DNA of 64,000 nucleotides from Streptomyces pinistramenti (lineage in GTDB: Bacteria; Actinomycetota; Actinomycetes; Streptomycetales; Streptomycetaceae): NCBI RefSeq assembly GCF_020564935.1, contig NZ_JAJCXB010000038.1, forward strand, positions 1 through 64,000, read 5' to 3'. Positions 41,469-50,748 of the stretch are shown here, piece after piece (position 1 is the stretch's first letter; the number at the start of each line of letters is the position of its first letter). Made by a program: the position numbers and the translations under genes. The notes below the pieces were generated by a model. The model had not been told where the DNA came from and did no database searches. It worked only from the letters and a program-made list of their open reading frames with translations.

Positions 41469-42864
41469 GGATGTCGGCCACTCCCGCCGTGTAGAGGGCG
41501 TGCGCGGCGCGCAGCACCAGCGCGTCCGCGTGCCGCGCGCCGACCAGCTGCACCCCGATCGGCAGCCCGTCGCCGTCCAGACCGCAGGGCACGGTCGCGG
41601 CGGGCTGCTGCGTCATGTTGAACGGGTAGGTGAACGGCGTCCAGCCGGTCCAGCGGGTGTGCCCCGAACCCGCGGGCACCTCGGCCCCCGCCTCGAACGC
41701 CGTGATCGGCTCGGTCGGCGTCACCAGCAGGTCGTAGGCGCTGTGGAAGCGGCCCATCGCCTTGCCGAGCGCCATCCTGGTGTCCACCGCCGCCAGATAG
41801 TCCAGCGCGCTGTACCGCTCGCCCTGCGCGCAGATCTCCCGCAGCCCCGGATCCAGCAGCTCACGGGCCGCCGCGTCCAGGTGCTCCACCACCCGCGCCG
41901 CGCCGCTGAACCACAGCGTGTGGAACGCCTCCACCGGATCCTCGATCCCCGGATCGATCTCCTCGACGTACGCGCCGAGCGCCGACAGCGTCTCCACCGC
42001 CGACCGCACCGCCGCCGCGACGTCCGGCGCCACCGGCACGTCCCAGCCGAGCGCCGGACTGTACGCCACCCGCAGCCCGGAGACCGGACCGGCCAGCGCC
42101 TCCCGGAAGGAGCCGGCGGCCGGTCCGAGCTGCGACCAGTCGCGCCAGTCCGGGCCGCTGATCACGTCCATCAGCAGCGCCGCGTCCGCCGCGTCCCGCG
42201 CCATCGGCCCGACGTGCGACAGCGTCCCGAACGGGCTCGCCGGATACAGCGGCACCCGCCCGTACGTCGCCTTGAGCGCGAAGATCCCGCAGAACGACGC
42301 CGGGATACGGACCGATCCGCCGCCGTCCGTCCCCAGGCTGAGCGGCCCCGCGCCCAGCGCGACCGCCGCCGCGCTGCCGCCGCTGGAGCCGCCCGAGGTG
42401 CGCCCCGGGTCGTACGGATTGCCTGTCACCCCGTGCCGCGGACTGTCCGTCACACCCTTCCAGCCGAACTCCGGCGTGGTCGTCTTGCCGAGGAACACCG
42501 CGCCCGACTCGCGCATCCGGGCCACCGCGGGCGCGTCCTCGTCCCAGGCCGCGTCCTCGGGCCTGATGGTCAGCGAGCCGCGGAGCGTGGGGCGGCCGTG
42601 GGTCAGGAGCAGGTCCTTGACGGTCGTCGGCACCCCGTCCACCGGACCGGCCGGCTGCCCGGACCGCCAGCGTTCCTCCGACGCCCTGGCCTCGGCCAGC
42701 GCCTCGTCGCCGTCGATCCGGGTGAACGCGTTCGTCCGGGACCGGGCGGCCTCGGCCCGCTCCAGCGCCTCCCGGGTGGCGTCGACGGGGGAGAACTCGC
42801 CGGCGGCGTAACCGGCCGTGAGCCGCTGGGCGGAGAGGTCGGCGAGCTGGGTCGGTTCGGTCAT
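41449..42864 (-). CDS. Amidase-signature family amidase
   Basis: A 471-residue amidase. The Ser-cisSer-Lys triad is visible: Lys in TTVKDLL, the cis-Ser in GRTSGGSSGGSAAAV, and the nucleophile region GTDGGGSVRIPASFCG. It hydrolyses a carboxamide to acid and ammonia or amine. The ATG has GGAGGACGCC upstream. It follows the hydroxyacid dehydrogenase on the same strand, with a small hairpin between. The substrate is not known; context suggests a transported amino acid derivative. Confidence 0.9.
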   Translation of the reverse strand: MTEPTQLADLSAQRLTAGYAAGEFSPVDATREALERAEAARSRTNAFTRIDGDEALAEARASEERWRSGQPAGPVDGVPTTVKDLLLTHGRPTLRGSLTIRPEDAAWDEDAPAVARMRESGAVFLGKTTTPEFGWKGVTDSPRHGVTGNPYDPGRTSGGSSGGSAAAVALGAGPLSLGTDGGGSVRIPASFCGIFALKATYGRVPLYPASPFGTLSHVGPMARDAADAALLMDVISGPDWRDWSQLGPAAGSFREALAGPVSGLRVAYSPALGWDVPVAPDVAAAVRSAVETLSALGAYVEEIDPGIEDPVEAFHTLWFSGAARVVEHLDAAARELLDPGLREICAQGERYSALDYLAAVDTRMALGKAMGRFHSAYDLLVTPTEPITAFEAGAEVPAGSGHTRWTGWTPFTYPFNMTQQPAATVPCGLDGDGLPIGVQLVGARHADALVLRAAHALYTAGVADIPRPGGS

Positions 42865-42883
42865 GGCGTCCTCCGTGCGATGG

Positions 42884-42904
42884 GCCGCCCCGAGGCGGGG
42901 CGGC
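42884..42904 (-). terminator. Small hairpin between dehydrogenase and amidase
   Basis: An 8-bp stem GCCGCCCC/GGGGCGGC with loop GAGGC just upstream of the amidase RBS. It could attenuate the amidase or mark an mRNA end; no T-run. Confidence 0.4.
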
Positions 42905-42962
42905 GGCCGGGTGCGGGGCTAGCGGTGGGGACGGGGCGGGGAGGGGGGAGGCGCCGGAGCGG

Positions 42963-43928
42963 CTATCGCACCGGGACGTAACCGAGCCGCTTGTCGACGA
43001 GATTGCGCAGCGGTTCGCCGGCCGACCACCGGTCGAAATTGTCCTGGAACTGCTCGGCGAGCGCGTCCCGCCAGCCCAGGGTGTCACCGCTCATGTGCGG
43101 CGAGACGATCAGGTGCGGCACGTCCCACAGCGGGCTGTCGGACGCCAGCGGCTCCTCCTCGAAGACGTCCAGCGCGGCCGCCGCGATCCGCCACTCGCGC
43201 AGCGCGGCGATCAACGCGTCCTCGACCACCAGCGGGCCGCGCCCGACGTTGATGAAGCGGGTCTGCGGCCGCATCAGGGCGAACGCCCGCCGGTCGAAGA
43301 GGCCGCGGGTGGCGTCGGTCAGCGGCGCCGCGCACACCACCCAGTCCGCCTGGCCCAGCAGCGGATGCAGCGCGTCGGACGCGTACACCGTGCCGAACTC
43401 CGGATCGCCGGTCCGCTCCCTGCGGCCCACCAGATCGACGTGGACACCCAGTGCCATGAGCGTGCTGCCGATGGCCCGGCCGATCGGGCCCGAACCCACC
43501 ACGACGGCCCGGCTGCCGGCCAGCCGCAGCGTCTCGCGGTGCCGCCAGCGCCGCTGCCGCTGGAGCTCCCAACTTCCGTAGAAATCTTTGGCCATGGCCA
43601 GGACGAGGCCGGCGACGTATTCGGCGATCGGCTGCTCGAAGACGCCGCGGGCATTGGTCACGAGGGTGTCGTCGGCGATCAGCGCGGGGCACAGCAGCCG
43701 GTCCACGCCGGCGCTAGCGGTGTGGACCCAGCGGGGGTGCGGGCCCTGTTCCGGCCACGCCTTGCGGATCGCGTCGGAAGTGAAATCCCAGGCCAACAGC
43801 ACGTCGGCGGAAGGGAGTAGGTCCGCGAGAGTGGTCTCGTCGGCGTGGATCACCCGGGCCCGGCCGGTGAGCCGGTCCAGCTTCGGCGGCGGGTCAGAAC
43901 CTAGGACAAGGACGGTGTTTTCGGACAT
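42963..43928 (-). CDS. D-2-hydroxyacid dehydrogenase
   Basis: A 321-residue NAD(P)-dependent D-2-hydroxyacid dehydrogenase. The NAD motif is VVVGSGPIGRAIG, with the catalytic Arg in NVGRGPLV, Glu in DVFEEEPL, and His in IVSPHMSGDT. It interconverts a 2-oxo acid and its D-2-hydroxy acid. It lies between the amidase and the divergent racemase-family genes, which suggests it handles a pathway intermediate. Confidence 0.92.
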   Translation of the reverse strand: MSENTVLVLGSDPPPKLDRLTGRARVIHADETTLADLLPSADVLLAWDFTSDAIRKAWPEQGPHPRWVHTASAGVDRLLCPALIADDTLVTNARGVFEQPIAEYVAGLVLAMAKDFYGSWELQRQRRWRHRETLRLAGSRAVVVGSGPIGRAIGSTLMALGVHVDLVGRRERTGDPEFGTVYASDALHPLLGQADWVVCAAPLTDATRGLFDRRAFALMRPQTRFINVGRGPLVVEDALIAALREWRIAAAALDVFEEEPLASDSPLWDVPHLIVSPHMSGDTLGWRDALAEQFQDNFDRWSAGEPLRNLVDKRLGYVPVR

Positions 43929-44135
43929 GGGCCTGCAACCGTTCTGAAACGTGAGTCCCCTTTACTGAAGGGGGCGCCGACAGATGCCTGAGATGCGAGG
44001 ATTGACCACGCTAAGAAGTCGTATCTACCGTGTCAACAACGGCTCTGTTCCGACGTCCCGGCTTATACCGGCTGCTCCAAAACCCCCCTGGTCATGGCCT
44101 GGCCAATCCAGCCCTTCGTTCTTCTAGGGGCCTTC

Positions 44136-45032
44136 ATGGACGTCTCATTTCTCGGTGGCCCACAGCCCCAGCTCGGCGTGGGTGTCGTAGCGCCCTTCGA
44201 CTTCGCACTCGACCGCGAGCTGTGGCGCTGGGTGCCCGACGACGTGTCCCTCCACCTCACCCGTACTCCTTTCGTGCCCGTCGAGGTCAGCCTCGACCTG
44301 GCCCGTCTGGTCAGCGAGCACGAAACGCTGCGCTCCGCCGTGCAGGCGCTGTGCGCGGTGTCCCCGCAGGTCATCTCCTATGCCTGCACTTCCGGCAGCT
44401 TCGTCGGAGGAATGGCGGGCGAGCGGGCCATGACGACCGCCATGGCCCAGGCGGGGGAGGTCCCCTCCCTCACCACATCGGGCGCGCTCATCGAAGCGCT
44501 GCACGAGATCGGCGCGTGGCGCATTGCCGTGGTGACGCCCTACACGAAATCGGTCACCGACTCTCTGGAGGACTTCCTCGGCGAGGCCGGTGTCACGGTC
44601 ACCGGCCGCGCCTACCTCGGGCTGACCCGGCACATCTGGAAAGTGCCGTACCGCGACGTCGTCGACATGGCCCGAGCGGCCGTGGTGGGCGCAGCCGACG
44701 CACTGTTCATCAGCTGCACGAACCTGCCGACCTACGACGTCATCCCGCAGCTGGAGGCCGAGCTGCGGATGCCGGTGCTGTCCGCCAACCAGGTCACGAT
44801 GTGGGCCGCCCTGCGGGCCATCGGCGCCCAAGCGGTAGGCCCCTACCAGGCACTGCTGGATCCGGTGGCGCGGAGCGGTCCCGCCGCGATGTCCGGATCC
44901 GACGTGCCGCCCGATCGGCGCCCGGCGGGCACGCCCGAAGCCGCCTTCGCGGGCCCGCCGCTCGCCCCCGAGACCGACCCGGGCGAGACCGGCGAACCAC
45001 CGGACGAACTCAGGCCGAAGCCGCCGGTCTGA
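44136..45032 (+). CDS. Asp/Glu racemase-superfamily enzyme (maleate isomerase/EutA-like), two-Cys
   Basis: A 298-residue enzyme related to maleate cis-trans isomerase, arylmalonate decarboxylase and EutA. Both candidate catalytic cysteines are present: C84 in SYACTSGSF and C194 in ISCTNLP. The last 50 residues are Pro-rich and outside the fold. The ATG at 44136 has AGGGG upstream; an earlier ATG at 44094 is less likely. It is followed 125 bp later by a related but altered enzyme. Confidence 0.83.
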   Translation: MDVSFLGGPQPQLGVGVVAPFDFALDRELWRWVPDDVSLHLTRTPFVPVEVSLDLARLVSEHETLRSAVQALCAVSPQVISYACTSGSFVGGMAGERAMTTAMAQAGEVPSLTTSGALIEALHEIGAWRIAVVTPYTKSVTDSLEDFLGEAGVTVTGRAYLGLTRHIWKVPYRDVVDMARAAVVGAADALFISCTNLPTYDVIPQLEAELRMPVLSANQVTMWAALRAIGAQAVGPYQALLDPVARSGPAAMSGSDVPPDRRPAGTPEAAFAGPPLAPETDPGETGEPPDELRPKPPV

Positions 45033-45156
45033 GCAGCCGGTGCCCGGCGACCGCCGGGCACCACCCGGCGGCACCCCCGGCGCGGCCGGTCCCCGCACTT
45101 CGCGGGCGGCGGCCGCGCCTCCTGTACCCGCATCCGTACGCGCAAGGGAGAGCTGC

Positions 45157-45888
45157 ATGGCATCGGTTGGCTTCCTCTACCCCGGCCACTCCGCCGAGGA
45201 CGACTATCCCCGGCTCGCTTCGTTGCTCGGGGGCGGCATCCGGCTGCCGCTGGTGCACACCGACATCGGCGAGGACGCCCACCGGGTGGACGCGCTGCTG
45301 GAGATGGGCTCGGCGGCCCGGCTCGCCGCCGGGGTGGCCGAGCTGAAGGAGCGCGGCGCCGAAGCCGTCGTCTGGGCCTGTACGAGCGCCAGCTTCGTCT
45401 TCGGCTGGGAAGGCGCCCACGAACAGGTCCGCGAGCTGTCGGTGGCCGCCCAGCTGCCCGCGTCCAGCACCTCCTTCGCCTTCGCGCACGCCGTCCGTGC
45501 GCTCGGCGCCCGTCGCGTCGCGATTGCCGCCACCTATCCGGCCGACGTGGCCGACCACTTCCACGCCTTTCTGAAATCCGCCGGCACGGAGGTCGTCTCG
45601 ACCCGCGGCAGCGGCATCATCACGGCCGCCGAGGTCGGCACCTGGGGCCGGGACGAGGTGCTGGCACTGGCCAGGGCGGGCGACCATCCCGACGCCGAAG
45701 CGGTACTGCTGCCGGACACCGCCCTGCACACCGCCGCCCACCTGCCGGCCCTCGAAGCCGAGCTGGGCAAGCCGGTGCTCACCGCCAATCAGGTCACCGT
45801 CTGGGAGGGCCTGCGCCTCCTCGACCGCCCGCTCGCCCGCCCCGCCCTCGGCACCCTTTTCGCCCGCAGCGCGCCGCAGGAGCTGTAG
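45157..45888 (+). CDS. Asp/Glu racemase-superfamily enzyme, second Cys replaced
   Basis: A 243-residue relative of the preceding protein. It keeps the first Cys (C75 in VWACTSASF), but the second position is D187 (LLPDTALHT against FISCTNLPT upstream). The sequences realign fully afterwards (ANQVTVWEGLR against ANQVTMWAALR). A single-Cys enzyme cannot racemise by the two-Cys mechanism, so a decarboxylase or different lyase is more likely. The ATG has AAGGGAGA upstream. Confidence 0.85.
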   Translation: MASVGFLYPGHSAEDDYPRLASLLGGGIRLPLVHTDIGEDAHRVDALLEMGSAARLAAGVAELKERGAEAVVWACTSASFVFGWEGAHEQVRELSVAAQLPASSTSFAFAHAVRALGARRVAIAATYPADVADHFHAFLKSAGTEVVSTRGSGIITAAEVGTWGRDEVLALARAGDHPDAEAVLLPDTALHTAAHLPALEAELGKPVLTANQVTVWEGLRLLDRPLARPALGTLFARSAPQEL

Positions 45889-46028
45889 GGCGTGTCCGGT
45901 GGGTCGCCGTGGCGTCGCGGCCACCCACCGGACGCATCCTGGCGCATCCCGTACGACCGCACGGGAATAACCGGAGAACTGCTCCGGTTATCCTTCCCGC
46001 AGACCAGCGACGCGAGGAGGATCCGCCC

Positions 46029-47144
46029 GTGAGCGGCACCAACGACGAGATCCGGGACACCGGTGATGAGATCCGTGGCGCGGCCAGGGGCACCGCGCCG
46101 GTCCCCCTGTCCGTACTCGACCTGGTGACGGTCGGCGCGGGCAACACCGCGGCCGATGCCGTACGGACCGCCGTCGGCATCGCCCGTACGGCCGAACGCC
46201 GCGGCTTCCACCGGTACTGGGTCGCCGAGCACCACTCCATGCCCGGCGTCGCGTCCTCCTCGCCCGCCGTGCTGCTGGCCCACCTCGCCGCGCACACCGC
46301 GTCCATCCGGCTCGGCTCCGGCGGCGTCATGCTGCCCAACCACGCGCCGCTGGTCATCGCCGAGCAGTTCGGCACCCTGGAGGCGATGGCCCCGGGCCGC
46401 GTCGACCTCGGACTCGGGCGGGCCCCTGGCACCGACGGCGCCACCGCCGCGGCCCTGCGCCGCACCGAGCGACTGCACGAGGGCGCGGACGACTTCCCCC
46501 AGCAGCTCGCCGAGTTGACCCGCTTCCTGGACGACAGCTTCCCCGACGGGCATCCGTACGCGCGCATCCACGCGGTGCCGGGACCGGTCCAGGCCACCTC
46601 GCCCGGCGGCGTGCAGTCGCCGCACCGGCCGCCGCTGTGGCTGCTCGGCTCCTCCGGCTTCAGCGCCCGCCTGGCCGGTTCGCTCGGCCTGCCGTTCGCC
46701 TTCGCGCACCACTTCTCGGCCGCCAACACCGTCCCCGCGCTCGACCTCTACCGTGCCTCGTTCCGCCCGTCGGACGTGCTGTCCGAGCCGTACGCCCTGA
46801 TCGGTGTCGCCGCGCTGGCCGCCGACGACGAGCGGGAGGCCCGCCGGCAGGTGATGACCGGCGCGCTGTCCATGCTCCGGCTGCGCACCGGCCAGCCCGG
46901 CCTGGTGCCGAGCCCGGATGAGGCGGCGGCGTACCCGTTCAGCGCGCCGGAACGGGACTTCGTCGACAACTGGCTCGGCAACGTCATCCACGGCACTCCG
47001 GACACCGTCAGGCAGGGCCTGGACGACCTCGCGAAGCGGACCGGCGCCGACGAGCTGATGATCACCGCCAATGCGCACGGCGGCCCCGAACGGCTGCGCT
47101 CCTACGAACTGATCGCCGACGCCTACGGCCTGCCGCAGGGCTGA
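46029..47144 (+). CDS. LLM-class flavin-dependent oxidoreductase
   Basis: A 371-residue luciferase-like monooxygenase of the MsnO8/YhbW group. Recognisable parts are LSVLDLVTVGAGNTAADAV, FHRYWVAEHHSMPGVASSSPAV, RLGSGGVMLPNHAPLVIAEQF and LGLGRAPGTDG. It uses reduced flavin to oxidise an unknown small molecule. The GTG at 46029 has GAGGAGG upstream. It lies 140 bp after the racemase-like gene and could belong to the same pathway, but nothing proves this. Confidence 0.9.
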   Translation: MSGTNDEIRDTGDEIRGAARGTAPVPLSVLDLVTVGAGNTAADAVRTAVGIARTAERRGFHRYWVAEHHSMPGVASSSPAVLLAHLAAHTASIRLGSGGVMLPNHAPLVIAEQFGTLEAMAPGRVDLGLGRAPGTDGATAAALRRTERLHEGADDFPQQLAELTRFLDDSFPDGHPYARIHAVPGPVQATSPGGVQSPHRPPLWLLGSSGFSARLAGSLGLPFAFAHHFSAANTVPALDLYRASFRPSDVLSEPYALIGVAALAADDEREARRQVMTGALSMLRLRTGQPGLVPSPDEAAAYPFSAPERDFVDNWLGNVIHGTPDTVRQGLDDLAKRTGADELMITANAHGGPERLRSYELIADAYGLPQG

Positions 47145-47153
47145 CCGCCGGCT

Positions 47154-47229
47154 TTCGGGGCGATCCGCGTGCGGGCCGCGGCGGGCGCGGGGAGGCGCCG
47201 GCCGCGACCCGTACGCGGGCCGCCCCGAA
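47154..47229. terminator. Long imperfect hairpin between convergent genes
   Basis: TTCGGGGCG at 47154 and CGCCCCGAA ending at 47229 are the tips of arms about 30-37 nt long that pair with a few mismatches through CCGCGT and CGCGG segments. It fills the gap between the LLM gene and the GGDEF-EAL gene and likely stops both. Confidence 0.78.
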
Positions 47230-47243
47230 GGACTGTGGGCGGG

Positions 47244-49142
47244 TCAGCCGGCGGTGCGGCCGCCGGCGTCGAGCAGCGCGTCGATCCGCTCGGGCGGCAC
47301 CGGCCGGGAGTAGAGCCAGCCCTGGCCGGTGTCGCAGCCGATCCGCCGCAGCCGCGCCGCCTGTTCGGCGCTCTCCACGCACTCCGCGGTGACCGTCAGG
47401 CCGAGCCGGTGCGCCAGCGCGACCAGCGCCTCCACGATCGTTTCGTCCGCCGGGTTGGGATGCTCCTGCGAGCGGAATCCGCGGACGAAGGAACCGTCGA
47501 GCTTGAGGACCGAGACGGGGAGGCGGCTGAGGTAGGCGAGGTTGGAGTAGCCGGTCCCGAAGTCGTCGATGGCGATCCGCACGCCCATGTCGCTGAGCGC
47601 TTGGAGGGCCTGCAGCGGGCGCCCGGCGGAGCCCATCACCGCCGACTCGGTCAGCTCCAGCTGGAGCAGCTCGGGCGGCAGCCCGGTCGCGGCGAGGATG
47701 CCGGCCACGTCCGCGACCAGATCGGAGTCCCACACCTGGCGTACGGCGACGTTGACGCTGACGAACAGCGGCCGGGCACCGGGCCGCTCCAGCTGCCAGG
47801 AACGGGCCTGCCGGCACGCCTGTTCCAGCACCCAGCGGCCCAGTTCGACGATCGCGCCGTTCTCCTCGGCCAGCGCGATGAACCGATTCGGCGACAGCAT
47901 CCCGAACTGCGGATGCCGCCAGCGCACCAGCGCCTCGACGCCCTCGGCGCGGCCGTCGTCCAGGCCGACCAGCGGCTGGTACTCCAGGGTGAACTCGCCG
48001 CGGTCGACGGCCGGCCGCAGGGTGCTGGAGAGCGCCTGCCGGGTCATCCGGTGGGCGTTGCGCTCCGGGTCGAACAGCGTCCAGCGGGCCTTGCCGTCCT
48101 CCTTGGCCCAGTACAGCGTGGTGTCCGCGGCCTGCATCAGGCCGGTGGCGGTCGTGCCGGCCGCGGCCCGCTCCACGACGCCGATGCTCGCCGACACCGA
48201 AAGCCGCTGCCCCGCCAGGTCGAACGGCCGCTGCAGCGCGTCGAGCGTGCACTGGGCCAGCTCGGACAGCTGGTCGGTTCCCGTCGAGTCCTCCACCAGG
48301 AGGGCGAATTCGTCCCCGCCCAGCCGGGCCACCAGATGGCCGCGGCCGGCCCCCAGGCCGCGGTCCGCCGCGCGCTCGGCGCAGTGGGTCAGCCGCTGCG
48401 CCACCGCACTCAGCAGCCGGTCACCCACGCGGTGCCCCAGTGTGTCGTTGACGGCCTTGAACCCGTCGAGGTCCAGGTAGCAGAGGCCGATGCGGCCGGT
48501 GCCCGTCGGCGCGACCGAGGCCGATTCCAGTGCCGATGACAGTCGCTCGAAGAACAGCGCGCGGTTGGGCAGCCGGGTGACCGGGTCGTGCATCTGAAGG
48601 TGCCGCAGCCGGGCGAGCAGGTCGTGCCGGTCGCTGCTGTCGGCGACGGACAGCAGCAGCCGCTCGCCGCCGGGCAGCGGCTCGACGCTGATCTCCACCC
48701 AAAGGGTGTGCCCCGAGGGGTGCTTGAGGCGGCGGGTGCAGCGCAGCCGGTCGCTGCGGCCGCTCAGCACCTCGCGGTAGGTGGCCCGCACCCGCGGGTC
48801 GGAGCCGAGGTCGGCGAGGTCGGCCGCGGGGGCCGCGATGAGTCGTCCGGGGTCGGTGCCGAGGAGTTCACCGAAGGCGGGATTGGCGGTGAGGATCCGT
48901 CCCTCGCGGTCGAGTACGGCCATCGGGAGGCGGGCGGCGTGGAAGGCGGTGCGGTAGTCGCCGAACGAGGCGGCCGGGCTCTCGTGGGCCGGTTCGGGGA
49001 CGTCGCGGGCGCCGGTGGCCTCGCGGGCGACGGCCTGCAGGTCGGCGCATACTCCGGATTCTTTGGTCGTACCGTTACGCTCCGTCACGGAGGGCAGTGT
49101 CGCTCCGGGCGTGCGGCCCGTCCTGTCGGGGTGTCCGCTCAC
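47244..49142 (-). CDS. PAS-GGDEF-EAL c-di-GMP turnover protein
   Basis: A 632-residue cytosolic protein with a PAS domain (about 62-170), a GGDEF domain (about 180-360) with intact RLGGDEF (275-279), and an EAL domain (about 372-625) with EALVRW (403-408) and the DDFGTGYSNL and KLDGSFV motifs. Both diguanylate cyclase and phosphodiesterase activities are possible. In Streptomyces c-di-GMP keeps BldD active and delays development, so this resembles the CdgA/RmdA group. I prefer the GTG at 49140-49142 with GGGAG upstream; an ATG at 49155-49157 is also possible. Confidence 0.93.
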   Translation of the reverse strand: MSGHPDRTGRTPGATLPSVTERNGTTKESGVCADLQAVAREATGARDVPEPAHESPAASFGDYRTAFHAARLPMAVLDREGRILTANPAFGELLGTDPGRLIAAPAADLADLGSDPRVRATYREVLSGRSDRLRCTRRLKHPSGHTLWVEISVEPLPGGERLLLSVADSSDRHDLLARLRHLQMHDPVTRLPNRALFFERLSSALESASVAPTGTGRIGLCYLDLDGFKAVNDTLGHRVGDRLLSAVAQRLTHCAERAADRGLGAGRGHLVARLGGDEFALLVEDSTGTDQLSELAQCTLDALQRPFDLAGQRLSVSASIGVVERAAAGTTATGLMQAADTTLYWAKEDGKARWTLFDPERNAHRMTRQALSSTLRPAVDRGEFTLEYQPLVGLDDGRAEGVEALVRWRHPQFGMLSPNRFIALAEENGAIVELGRWVLEQACRQARSWQLERPGARPLFVSVNVAVRQVWDSDLVADVAGILAATGLPPELLQLELTESAVMGSAGRPLQALQALSDMGVRIAIDDFGTGYSNLAYLSRLPVSVLKLDGSFVRGFRSQEHPNPADETIVEALVALAHRLGLTVTAECVESAEQAARLRRIGCDTGQGWLYSRPVPPERIDALLDAGGRTAG

Positions 49143-49449
49143 TGCTCGCTCCCGCATGGCGCATGTCTCGTGATGGAGGGGGGATCTCGCGCTGGAAAGT
49201 GTGGCGATCATAGAGGCTGCCGCAGCGGCCGATCCAGCGACACTGCCGTGATCATCGGCACGTGTGACGGAAGTTCGGCCAATTCTGCTCGCGTCTGTTC
49301 GCGCACATTGCCCCAATGGTCGATTGTTACGTTCTGTTACGTTCCGGCGGCGACGCGCCGCTCACTCCGCTGGCTCTTGAAACATGACGAATAGCGTTAA
49401 ATCACCACAGGGTGGGTGAGGTGTTCCCCTTCCTTCCCTGGAGGCTGAT
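49143..49449. other. Divergent intergenic region, GGDEF-EAL / M6 protease
   Basis: 307 bp with both promoters. It is AT-richer than average around 49255-49410 (GTTACGTTCTGTTACGTTCC contains a 10-bp direct repeat; GAATAGCGTTAAATCACC is promoter-like). No gene or RNA is visible. Confidence 0.45.
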
Positions 49450-50691
49450 GTGCCGTCCGCCCGGACACCCGACGGGGTGGACCACCGACGACTGCGACGC
49501 CTCGCCGCCGTCGTCACCTCCCTGAGCGCACTGATAGCGACCTCGATCGTGGCCGGTCCGGCCACCGCATCCGAAGCCACCCTCTCGTGTGCCCTGGGGC
49601 GCACCGACGCGCACCATTCCGAAGGCGTCGACACCTGGAACGACGCCTACCCCCGCCCCCGCGGCACGCTCGACGCGGTGATGATCTTCCTCTCCTTCCC
49701 GGACTCCCGGCCCGTCACCGACGTCGGCGAACTCTCCCGGGACTACTTCCCGGAGACCTCCCGCTTCTTCGACCGCGCCTCCTACGGCAAGTTCCGGCTG
49801 CGCCCGCACGTCCACAAGAAGTGGATCCGGATGCCGCACCCCTCCAGCAGTTACGGCATACAGCGGGACTGGGTGGACGGCAAGCGTTCGGCCTACCTCC
49901 GTGACGCGGTCGCCGCCGCTGACCCCTCCATCGACTTCAGCCGCTACGACATCGTCTACTTCGTCGCGGACCCCGATGCGCCGGGAGTCGACTCGGACGC
50001 CACCAAGGTCGTCAACCTCGAACAGCCGATGCGGGCGGACAACGCGGACCTGCGGCGGTTCGTCACCGTCTTCGAGCAGAGCCCGCCGGACCGCAACGTC
50101 CTCGCCCACGAGACCGGGCACGTCTTCGACCTGCCGGACCTCTATCACCGGCCGCAGGACAACAAGGGCAACTGGGACACCTACGTCGGCGACTGGGACC
50201 TCATGGGCAGCCAGTTCGGCCTGGCTCCCGACCCCTTCGGCTGGCACAAGTGGAAGCTCGGCTGGCTGACCGACAAGCAGATCGACTGTGCCGGGCTGAC
50301 CCGGCACGCCCTGCACACCCTGCGGCCGCTGTCCGCGCCCATGGAGCCCGGCGACGAGCGTCGGCCACGGCTCCTGGTGGTCCGTACCGGCCCCGGCAGC
50401 GCACTGGTCATGGAGGTCCGCGACGCGAGCGGCAATGACAGATCGGTGTGCCGCGAGGGCCTCCTCGTCTACCGCGTACGCAATGAGACCGCGTCCGGCT
50501 CAGGGCCCGTGCAGGTCATCGACGGACACCCGGGCACCTCCGCCTGCCGCGGCACGTCCGTCCACCCGCCGCTCGCCGATGCGCCGCTGGGCGTGGGGGA
50601 GAGCCTGCGCGACCGCGAGGACGGGGTGCGCGTGGAGGTCACAGGACGTACGGCGGCGGGGGACTGGACGGTCAAGCTGACCCGCGGCTGA
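49450..50691 (+). CDS. Secreted M6-family metalloprotease domain protein
   Basis: A 413-residue secreted protein. A signal peptide (about 15-41, ending ATA-S) is followed by a zinc protease domain with HETGH (220-224) in VLAHETGHVFDLPDLYH, then WDLMGSQ (the Met-turn region) as in immune inhibitor A-like M6 peptidases. The C-terminal part (about 290-413) is beta-rich. The GTG at 49450 has GGAGG 5 nt upstream. It should digest proteins outside the cell. Confidence 0.92.
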   Translation: MPSARTPDGVDHRRLRRLAAVVTSLSALIATSIVAGPATASEATLSCALGRTDAHHSEGVDTWNDAYPRPRGTLDAVMIFLSFPDSRPVTDVGELSRDYFPETSRFFDRASYGKFRLRPHVHKKWIRMPHPSSSYGIQRDWVDGKRSAYLRDAVAAADPSIDFSRYDIVYFVADPDAPGVDSDATKVVNLEQPMRADNADLRRFVTVFEQSPPDRNVLAHETGHVFDLPDLYHRPQDNKGNWDTYVGDWDLMGSQFGLAPDPFGWHKWKLGWLTDKQIDCAGLTRHALHTLRPLSAPMEPGDERRPRLLVVRTGPGSALVMEVRDASGNDRSVCREGLLVYRVRNETASGSGPVQVIDGHPGTSACRGTSVHPPLADAPLGVGESLRDREDGVRVEVTGRTAAGDWTVKLTRG

Positions 50692-50708
50692 CCGGCGCTG
50701 ACGGATAC

Positions 50709-50742
50709 GACGAAGGCCCCCACCGGAGTGGGGGCCTTCGTC
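50709..50742. terminator. Bidirectional terminator before tRNA-Lys 3
   Basis: A perfect 15-bp stem (GACGAAGGCCCCCAC and complement) with loop CGGA. It serves the protease gene (plus) and the tRNA (minus). Confidence 0.92.
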
Positions 50743-50748
50743 TGTCTG

